A stretch of 11,602 bases of DNA, taken from contig JBGOUJ010000195.1 of the NCBI GenBank assembly GCA_041477005.1, positions 1-11,602 of the forward strand, written 5' to 3'. The notes beneath the pieces were generated by a model that saw only the letters and a list, made by a program, of their open reading frames with translations, was not told where the DNA came from and did no database searches. This document shows, piece by piece, positions 1 through 4,763 of this stretch (the stretch's first letter is position 1; every line of letters starts with the position of its first letter). The position numbers and the translations under genes are program-made. Origin of the DNA: JBGOUJ01 sp041477005. Its GTDB lineage: Bacteria; Acidobacteriota; Terriglobia; Bryobacterales; JACQDG01.

Positions 1-141
1 AAGCGGTCCGGCCAGCCGCGATACGCTAACTTCTGCAAGCAGGTACCAGGCGAGTACGGGCAGTGATCACCTTGCCTCGCGCAGAGGATAGTTTGGAAAA
101 AACGAGTGAAGCGCCGGACATCGGACCAACAACTAAATCGA

Positions 142-155
142 GAGGGGATTCCCTC
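142..155 (+). promoter_or_regulatory. Hairpin over the ribosome binding site of the leader ORF
   Basis: A perfect 5-bp inverted repeat (GAGGG, 4-nt loop, CCCTC) ends directly before the ATG at 156. Its left arm overlaps the purine-rich stretch AGAGGGGA (141-148), which is the only good Shine-Dalgarno candidate for that ATG. Folding would hide the ribosome binding site, which could reduce or condition translation of the leader ORF and, by coupling, of the radical SAM gene. The stem is short, so chance is a real alternative. Confidence 0.3.
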
Positions 156-221
156 ATGAATATGACAAAACAATTACATCGAGGTTCGCAAGAAGTGTGT
201 CACCGTGTTACCAGGATGTAA
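156..221 (+). CDS. Short leader ORF, 21 aa, upstream of the radical SAM gene
   Basis: The ORF runs from ATG at 156 to TAA at 219-221 and encodes 21 residues, MNMTKQLHRGSQEVCHRVTRM. It has a purine-rich ribosome binding site (141-148) with 7-nt spacing. Its stop lies 4 nt before the ATG at 226 of the radical SAM gene and it overlaps the alternative GTG start at 205, an arrangement typical of translational coupling. The peptide is basic and contains one Cys and two His. It could be a regulatory leader peptide, a small precursor peptide for the radical SAM enzyme, or a chance ORF. Nothing in the sequence identifies a function; a precursor role is only inference from position, and no glycine-type leader cleavage site is visible. 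Confidence 0.3.
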   Translation: MNMTKQLHRGSQEVCHRVTRM

Positions 222-225
222 ACTG

Positions 226-2034
226 ATGCAATCCCACTCCAAGGGAGCTCGAGCCCGAGTGCTGCTGTCGTCCGTCTTCGGACCTTACGCGCAGGATGAT
301 GAATTTGGCAGTCGCTCGATCAATCCGATGGAGCTGTATCACAACCAGGTGACCCGAGCCCAGGGGCCTTGTTCGCTGCGCATGCATCACCGTTCCTGGG
401 GCATCATGATGATCCAGGCGAATATCTCGGCCCCCTGCGCCGTGCTTGACTTTCCCACGCGCGAATCTTTCGCCCGGGAACTCACAGCTCATCATTACGA
501 TATAGTAGGCATCTCTTCCATCATCGTGAACGTGGGAAAGGTTCGGGAGATGTGCCGGATGGTCCGGCAGCTTTCTCCCCGTTCGGTCATCGTCGTGGGC
601 GGGCATGTGTCGGCTATCCCGGACCTGGCGACGTTGATCGATGCCGATCACATCGTCCGGGGAGACGGGATCTCCTGGATGCGCCGCTACCTGGGCGAGG
701 ATGATATGGCTCCCATTCAGCACCCTCCGATCCTCTCCAGCTTTGCTCTTCGCGTGTTGGGCATTCGGGTCCCGGCGGCGCTTAAGTTCCCCGCCGCCAC
801 CGTCATCCCGTCGGTAGGCTGTCCCATGGGGTGCAACTTCTGCACCACCTCGTCCTTCTTCGGAGGCAAGGGGAAGTTCCTCAACTTTTACGAAAGCGGC
901 GAAGAGTTATTTCGCATCATGGAAGGACTGGAGTCCTCCCTGAAAGTGCGCTCCTTTTTTATCATGGACGAGAACTTTCTCTTGTACCGGAAGCGAGCCA
1001 TGCAGTTGCTGGACCGGATGAAGGAGCAAGGCAAGAGTTGGGCGCTTTACGTGTTTTCCTCGGCGAATGCGATTCGGAAGTACTCCATGGAGGAACTGGT
1101 GGCGCTGGGAGTATCGTGGATCTGGATGGGGCTCGAGTCCCCACACGCCAGCTACGCCAAGCTAGCGGGAACCGACACGCTGGCGCTGGCGCGGGAGTTG
1201 CGCCGCCACGGGATCAAGGTTCTCGGGTCCACCATTGTGGGTCTGGAACATCATACGCCGGAGAACATTGCCGAGGAGATCGAGCACGCGGTGGCCCACG
1301 ATACCGACTTCCACCAGTTCATGCTTTACACGCCAGTGCCCGGCACTCCCCTTTATGCCGAGATGGCCCAGCAGGGCCGGTTGCTCGAAGATGTGGATCT
1401 GGCCGATATTCATGGGCAGTACCAATTCAACTTCCGGCATGCCGCTATTTCGCGCCAGGATTCGAAGAAATTCCTGGATTGGGCGTTCCTTCATGATTTT
1501 GAAAAAAACGGACCGAGCTTGTTTCGGATCTGCCGCACCATGTTCGAGGGGTGGAAGCGCTATGGCCACGATCCCGATCCCCGCATCCGGCGGCGCTTCG
1601 AGGAAGAGGCGCGCGCGCTAAAGACCGGATACAACGCCGCTCTTTGGGCGATGGAGCGGCGCCTCAAGAAAACCAATGAAACGGTGAGCGAGCGAATCCG
1701 GACGCTGCGCCGGGAGGTGGAGGAGGAGTTCGGCGCGTTCGCCAAGTCGGTAAGGACCCTGCTGGGGCCGGTAATGCTGTGGGCGAGCCGGCGAGAGGAC
1801 GGCCGGCTGGCGCGCGGCCACACCTACGAACCTCGTACGTTCCTCGAGCGGACAAACTGGTCCTCGGAGCCTGTCCGAGAAATGCCGGCCCTGTCCACAG
1901 ATTGTGGAGGAAAAACATTGCGACCACAATATGTTGTGGCCCCGAACAGCATTTTCCGAATACTCGGACAGGCTCCTCGCACTGAAGTCCATCGGAAACA
2001 TCGGCATCCCCGCAAAATGGAAGTGTCAATGTGA
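226..2034 (+). CDS. B12-binding domain radical SAM protein with element-derived C-terminus
   Basis: This is a cobalamin-dependent-type radical SAM enzyme of unknown substrate. Numbering from the alternative GTG at 205, residues ~75-165 form a Rossmann-like B12-binding-type domain (core VGISSI, then VVGGHVSA and VRGDG), without an obvious DxHxxG motif. The radical SAM domain follows with the [4Fe-4S] ligands Cys206, Cys210 and Cys213 in CPMGCNFC, the MDEN strand near 254 and the MGLES segment near 308. Residues ~420-530 are helical and charged. I prefer ATG 226 because AGGA at 213-216 lies 9 nt upstream; GTG 205 has a poorer site and would add 7 residues. Up to residue 554 the protein looks native; the last ~55 residues are read through an inserted element (1867-1975) and DNA beyond it, and are unlikely to be functional. 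B12-radical SAM enzymes often methylate or rearrange unactivated carbons, including in lipids, but no substrate can be assigned. No good sigma70 promoter is evident in 1-155. Confidence 0.9.
   Translation: MQSHSKGARARVLLSSVFGPYAQDDEFGSRSINPMELYHNQVTRAQGPCSLRMHHRSWGIMMIQANISAPCAVLDFPTRESFARELTAHHYDIVGISSIIVNVGKVREMCRMVRQLSPRSVIVVGGHVSAIPDLATLIDADHIVRGDGISWMRRYLGEDDMAPIQHPPILSSFALRVLGIRVPAALKFPAATVIPSVGCPMGCNFCTTSSFFGGKGKFLNFYESGEELFRIMEGLESSLKVRSFFIMDENFLLYRKRAMQLLDRMKEQGKSWALYVFSSANAIRKYSMEELVALGVSWIWMGLESPHASYAKLAGTDTLALARELRRHGIKVLGSTIVGLEHHTPENIAEEIEHAVAHDTDFHQFMLYTPVPGTPLYAEMAQQGRLLEDVDLADIHGQYQFNFRHAAISRQDSKKFLDWAFLHDFEKNGPSLFRICRTMFEGWKRYGHDPDPRIRRRFEEEARALKTGYNAALWAMERRLKKTNETVSERIRTLRREVEEEFGAFAKSVRTLLGPVMLWASRREDGRLARGHTYEPRTFLERTNWSSEPVREMPALSTDCGGKTLRPQYVVAPNSIFRILGQAPRTEVHRKHRHPRKMEVSM
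1867..1975. mobile_element. MITE-like element, 109 bp, with 13-bp TIRs and CTCG target duplication
   Basis: The ends GAGCCTGTCCGAG (1867-1879) and CTCGGACAGGCTC (1963-1975) are perfect 13-bp inverted repeats. They are flanked by CTCG at 1863-1866 and again at 1976-1979, as expected for a 4-bp target site duplication. Inside are two small hairpins: CCACA/TGTGG (1895-1907) and CCACAA/TTGTGG (1924-1939). There is no room for a transposase, so this is a non-autonomous element probably moved in trans by a DDE-type transposase; the exact family cannot be named from the ends alone. It lies within the final codons of the radical SAM gene. Deleting 113 bp (element plus one CTCG) joins TCC TCG to CAC TGA, a stop one codon after the junction, which strongly supports a recent insertion. 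Confidence 0.65.
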
Positions 2035-2107
2035 TACCCGGCTGAGAGGCAATCAGAAAGAGGTAACCAAAGGCGCTTCAGCAACTCGATCTGCTCAATA
2101 GTACGGC

Positions 2108-2146
2108 TCCTCCATACCCCAGCCCAGGGCTGAGGAAACAGGAGGA
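2108..2146 (+). promoter_or_regulatory. Potential SD-sequestering hairpin before a small ORF
   Basis: TCCTCC at 2108-2113 is complementary to GGAGGA at 2141-2146, the strong Shine-Dalgarno site of the GTG at 2151. Between them lies the near-perfect palindrome CAGCCCAGGGCTG (2120-2132), which could form an internal stem. Together they could make a structure that hides the ribosome binding site. I recognise no known riboswitch class here, and the pairing may be coincidental. Confidence 0.25.
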
Positions 2147-2150
2147 TTTT

Positions 2151-2240
2151 GTGCATAATTCAGGTAACACGCTACCACGAACCGGCGGACTTTGCCGTTA
2201 CGTTCAACATTTCCTTCTCGGCACGGTCGGTTCAGCCTGA
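2151..2240 (+). CDS. Small hypothetical ORF, 29 aa, with strong ribosome binding site
   Basis: A GTG start at 2151 follows AGGAGG (2140-2145) with 5-nt spacing and opens a 29-codon ORF ending in TGA at 2238-2240. The product begins MHNSGNTLPRTGGLCRYV and ends in a small hydrophobic stretch (HFLLGTVGSA). It resembles no family I recognise and has no neighbour it clearly belongs with, apart from the radical SAM gene 116 bp upstream on the same strand. After the TGA the same frame stays open to 2735, but that translation is rich in Pro, Arg and Ser and not protein-like. It may be a real microprotein, the start of a decayed gene, or chance in a degenerate region. Confidence 0.25.
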   Translation: MHNSGNTLPRTGGLCRYVQHFLLGTVGSA

Positions 2241-2480
2241 TGGACGTGGCCGCGGGCCCTCGTAGTCGGCCGGCGGGCACGAGGTGCTCCCAGCTCTGCT
2301 CCAGCAGGCGCCCCCGCAGGTGCCCCGCTCAAGATCCTGCTCGTGACACGGCCGCATCAGCACCCCCTTTGGCCGTCGTTCTCGAGTCGATCACGCGAGT
2401 GCACATCACCACATCAAGCCACTCCGAGCGTCCCCTCCCTTTTGTTGGGCCCGAAGAGGGTGCTCTCTCACGGCCAATTT

Positions 2481-2507
2481 GAGGATTGTGAGGATTCTGA
2501 GAGGCTG
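2481..2507. repeat. 9-bp-period microrepeat (GAGGATTNT unit)
   Basis: The units GAGGATTGT (2481-2489) and GAGGATTCT (2490-2498) are adjacent, followed by a degenerate third unit beginning GAG. The same unit recurs at 2821-2838, and in both places it is preceded by CCAATT. Microrepeats with the same 9-bp period but other core sequences occur at 2692-2718 and 9263-9289. Confidence 0.5.
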
Positions 2508-2636
2508 CGTCCGCCTCCGGTTGGCACGGCTGGACCGGCTCGGCAGAGCAGATCCCGGCCCTTGCGCTGCTGGTGGTCGCCGGTCGACGGTCGTGCTCTG
2601 GGCCGCTCGGGGCCAGCGGGCTTCGACGCACCGCAA

Positions 2637-2668
2637 AAAGCGTTAGGTCAGCCCCGACCTAACGCTTT
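2637..2668. repeat. 13-bp perfect inverted repeat with 6-nt loop
   Basis: AAAGCGTTAGGTC (2637-2649) and GACCTAACGCTTT (2656-2668) are perfect complements separated by AGCCCC. Read on the minus strand, the stem is followed by a run of five T, so it could act as an intrinsic terminator for minus-strand transcripts such as the one leaving the gene that ends at 3223, although it lies about 550 bp beyond that stop. The arm core CCTAACGC is shared with the 9-bp-period repeat just downstream, so it may instead be a repeat-family hairpin. Confidence 0.5.
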
Positions 2669-2691
2669 CCAACGTACGAGAAAGCCTTTGT

Positions 2692-2718
2692 TTCCAACAT
2701 TCCTAACGGTCCTAACGC
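2692..2718. repeat. 9-bp-period microrepeat (TCCTAACGN unit)
   Basis: The units TCCTAACGG (2701-2709) and TCCTAACGC (2710-2718) are adjacent, with a degenerate preceding unit TTCCAACAT (2692-2700). The CCTAACG core also occurs in the hairpin at 2656-2668 and, as a single copy, at 4291-4297. Confidence 0.45.
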
Positions 2719-2749
2719 TTTTTTCCCCCGAGTAGGGGTAGGAAAAAAG
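2718..2749. repeat. Imperfect inverted repeat with T-tract and A-tract arms
   Basis: CTTTTTTCC (2718-2726) is complementary to GGAAAAAAG (2741-2749), and CCC (2727-2729) can pair with GGG within 2735-2738 across a two-base TA bulge. The loop is about 5 nt. The fold is AU-rich at its base, with a G/C cap, and has no clear gene to serve. It could be a weak bidirectional terminator. Confidence 0.3.
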
Positions 2750-2820
2750 AATGAGCAACGCTCAAGCAGCTTGGAAGGCGTCACTATACTCCGCGCCACC
2801 CGGCCGGGGAATCCAATTCT

Positions 2821-2838
2821 GAGGATTCTGAGAATGAG
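2821..2838. repeat. 9-bp-period microrepeat, second copy of GAGGATTCT unit
   Basis: GAGGATTCT (2821-2829) is followed by a variant GAGAATGAG (2830-2838) and preceded by CCAATTCT, mirroring the arrangement at 2474-2507. The shared flank suggests that the two sites belong to one repeat family rather than being independent slippage events. Confidence 0.4.
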
Positions 2839-2930
2839 CCGCACTACAGTCGGGAACTGCAAGACTACGGCTACCGATCACCTAGGTTCCGTCGGCGCGG
2901 GGGCTGCTTTCCCGCCGCCACGCGCCACGT

Positions 2931-3101
2931 CCCTATGCGTTGTGAGAGGGCCTGCGGGACCGGAGCATCCTTGTCACTCCGGTCATGTTTCCGGCCGTGG
3001 CCCCGGGCGCCGCGCCCTTGCGGCTGTGCGTGACCGCGGCGCACTCCACCCAGGATCTCGACTTCGCGCTCGAGGCGTTCCGCAAACTCCGATGCCTGTC
3101 C
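2931..3101 (+). pseudogene. Remnant of an alpha-oxoamine synthase C-terminus (BioF/KBL/SPT family)
   Basis: The plus-strand frame with codons starting at 2931 encodes PYAL, a TGA (2943-2945), then EGLRDRSILVTPVMFPAV, APGAAPLRLCVTAAHST and QDLDFALEAFRKL. This matches the C-terminal end of PLP-dependent alpha-oxoamine synthases, where a Trp-x-x-Leu helix is followed by G-[VI]-x-V-x-P-x-x-x-P-A-V-P-P-G and a strand ending in x-T-A-x-H-[TS]. The TGA sits where family members usually carry Trp (TGG). Upstream, the PLP lysine region and the rest of the roughly 390-residue enzyme are absent, so only about 50 residues survive. The family joins an acyl-CoA or acyl-ACP to an amino acid in biotin, sphingolipid and related pathways; this copy cannot be active. 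It lies on the same strand as the radical SAM gene, possibly as debris of one cluster. The match was made by eye. Confidence 0.6.
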
Positions 3102-3222
3102 GTGCTGCTCCGGCGCCAGGATGTGCTGCGCCACCGTGTCCACGCTGGGACGGGCCCGCGCTTTCCCCCGCCCCAGTCTGCCCTGCGTCTTGTGCCTTCT
3201 CAGAAACCTTCCGGGATTTTCC

Positions 3223-4185
3223 TCACACCTCGCAGCTCAAGGAGTTCACGAACAAGACGGTCATGTTTGACTGCCCTGCGCTCCACGTGAATGTCACCGG
3301 AATACTTGACAGTTGTCCATTCAGGGTGGCCTGTCGCCCGGTGAGAAAACAGCCTGGAGGGGTGGGCTCGTTCTGGTCGATATCCTCGGTTACGCTATAT
3401 GTTCCGGCCCCAAGCTGGCAAACCGTAAATTGGCCGGTCGAGTCGGCGGTGTAGGTGTTGGTGACGCCCTGTGGGTCGGTAACGAGAAAGATCCAGCCCG
3501 ATGCTGGCGGTGGGTTGAGGATTTGGTCGAATTGCTTCTGCATCGTTAAGCAAAAGGTGGCCGCTGCCCCCGACTGCGCTTTGAAGTTGTCGGTCTTGGA
3601 TTGGGATGGCAAAAAACCATGAAAGCACCCGCTGCCGCAAGGGTTATCCACGTTCGCCGGATTTCCACTGAAGCTGGCGACGGGCGTTGCCCAAACCTTG
3701 TAGACATTGCCGCCGTTGGGTGTATTGAGAAAGTCGCTTGGACAAGTCGAGTTGGCCAGGCTGATCGTGATCGCTCCCTGCGCGGCATGATCCTGATCAG
3801 TCCCTGTCGCGTGGGCCGCACCACCGGTGCCCGTATAGGCGGTGATGAACCCTCCGCTGACAGTGAACCTGCGGTTGGACACGGGATCGGTGCTGAGGAG
3901 TTGCGCGCCACTGGGGTCGGTGACCTGGAAGTAGTAGTCTCCGTCCGGCAAACCCGCTGCCCTCGCCGGCGCTTTCGGTCCGGGACCGCCGTCCAGATAC
4001 ACGGCGCACTTCGAATCATAAATGTTGGCGTTGACGGCGCTGCCGTTCACAGTTGTTGTGAAAATCGCGCCGGGCACTCCTCCGGCGTAGACCGGCGTGG
4101 ATAGAAAGGCGGCCAGGGCCATTGCAAGAGCAACCGTGATGGAGCCGGATACTCTGCGTCGCATTGAGTTCCTTGTTAGTTTCAT
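3223..4185 (-). CDS. Secreted Cys-rich beta-sandwich-like protein, 320 aa
   Basis: The start ATG at 4185 follows AAGGAG closely (TAAGGAGACCA before the ATG); the frame is open further upstream to 4395, but that extension is not protein-like and lacks a signal sequence. The N-terminus is a clear Sec signal peptide: basic MKLTRNSMRRR, a hydrophobic core, and a likely cleavage after PVYA (residue 34). The mature part has 8 cysteines (60, 148, 183, 187, 212, 256, 279, 318), suggesting disulphides outside the cytoplasm. Two segments resemble each other: residues ~84-112 (YYFQVTDPSG...RFTVSGG) and ~230-260 (WIFLVTDPQG...QFTVCQLG), the second leading into GTYSVTED, which is typical of Cna-B/SpaA-like prealbumin folds. 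No sortase motif, lipobox or catalytic motif is visible. A cell-surface or matrix structural role is plausible but unproven. It is a lone gene, separated from both neighbours by long gaps. Confidence 0.8.
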   Translation of the reverse strand: MKLTRNSMRRRVSGSITVALAMALAAFLSTPVYAGGVPGAIFTTTVNGSAVNANIYDSKCAVYLDGGPGPKAPARAAGLPDGDYYFQVTDPSGAQLLSTDPVSNRRFTVSGGFITAYTGTGGAAHATGTDQDHAAQGAITISLANSTCPSDFLNTPNGGNVYKVWATPVASFSGNPANVDNPCGSGCFHGFLPSQSKTDNFKAQSGAAATFCLTMQKQFDQILNPPPASGWIFLVTDPQGVTNTYTADSTGQFTVCQLGAGTYSVTEDIDQNEPTPPGCFLTGRQATLNGQLSSIPVTFTWSAGQSNMTVLFVNSLSCEV

Positions 4186-4200
4186 TGGTCTCCTTACTGG

Positions 4201-4763
4201 GTGTTGATGGGAGTTGGCATTCCGCCGTTTCCTGGGACTGTCAGGCCCCAATGGCCCAGCGCGGTCGGGAAGGCGAAGAGAGCCCCCGAACCTAACGCCT
4301 CCGAAAAGCCTCCAGGTTGCGCAACGTTGAACTCCTCTTTCAGTCTGTCGGCAATCAGACGACTCTCGCAACCTTACTTCGAACACATTTCTCACGTAAG
4401 ACGGCCATGCGCGATCTTAATCAGCAGGATATATGCTTCCGAAAGGATTGGGGGTATGACAAGTGGGGATACTGTCCGCGCGCGAGCCATCTGTCCATCG
4501 GACCGACTGCCGGATCCGGAACCTACGCGTCTGCGAACCCTTGATCGCCGGTAACCGTCCTCACAACCCGTTGCTATGGGATGTGGCTACCTTGTCGTCA
4601 AAGTTTCACGGGTCACTTCGAACCAGACGCTCACCTGCTCTGTGTTTTCCCTCAGCACGCAGGATGACATTCGCTTCCGAAGCAAGCTGCCGAAAACTAA
4701 TTTAATTGGAGCGCGCGGACCGCGCCCTCCAGCAGATCCTCTCGCCGCCGGGCGGTGCCGGAA
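4201..4763. other. Gene-free stretch between the secreted protein and the DUF1501 operon
   Basis: No supportable gene is seen here on either strand: the plus-strand frames of 75-117 codons lack good ribosome binding sites and overlap each other. It should hold the promoter of the gene starting at 4185, but I could not pick a convincing -35/-10 pair. A single CCTAACG core occurs at 4291-4297, and a terminator-like hairpin occurs at 4708-4730. Confidence 0.45.
4708..4730 (-). terminator. Possible terminator hairpin after the DUF1501 gene
   Basis: On the minus strand GGAG-G-GCGC, a GGTCC loop, then GCGC-G-CTCC forms a GC-rich stem with one G-G mismatch, 34 bp beyond the stop at 4764. It is followed by AATTAAATTAG rather than a true T-run, so termination efficiency is doubtful. 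Confidence 0.35.

Larger units (their letters stand above)
2035..2930. other. Gene-poor, apparently degenerate intergenic stretch
   Basis: Apart from the small ORF at 2151-2240 and the repeats listed separately, I find no supportable gene here. All longer open frames on both strands have low-complexity, Pro/Arg/Ser-rich translations, are mutually overlapping, and lack convincing starts. The stretch lies between an element insertion and a pseudogene remnant, so it probably contains further unrecognisable gene debris. Confidence 0.5.

Noticed and set aside
1..91. Open frames at the left edge ending at 66 and 91
   Set aside because: They are too short to recognise, and neither resembles a gene C-terminus that I can name.
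2040..2075. GGCTGAGAGG near the end of the radical SAM gene, reminiscent of a TPP riboswitch
   Set aside because: The other conserved parts of the TPP element (such as ACCCTTGAACCTGAT) are missing.
2325..2372. Plus-strand KILLVTRPHQHPLW, resembling the first strand of a B12-binding or glycosyltransferase fold
   Set aside because: Only a few residues match and no domain continues after it; such short hydrophobic starts occur by chance.
2481..2838. Possible CRISPR array because of repeated units
   Set aside because: Units are 9 bp, tandem and degenerate; there are no 25-40-bp repeats separated by unique spacers, and no cas genes.
2871..3143. 90-codon minus-strand frame beginning MDTVAQHILAPEQ
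   Set aside because: It is antisense to the oxoamine synthase remnant, and the plus-strand family match is more specific.
2771..3454. 227-codon plus-strand open frame across the oxoamine synthase remnant
   Set aside because: It is in a different frame from the recognisable remnant, overlaps the 3' end of the secreted-protein gene, and its Pro/Arg/Cys-rich translation is not protein-like.
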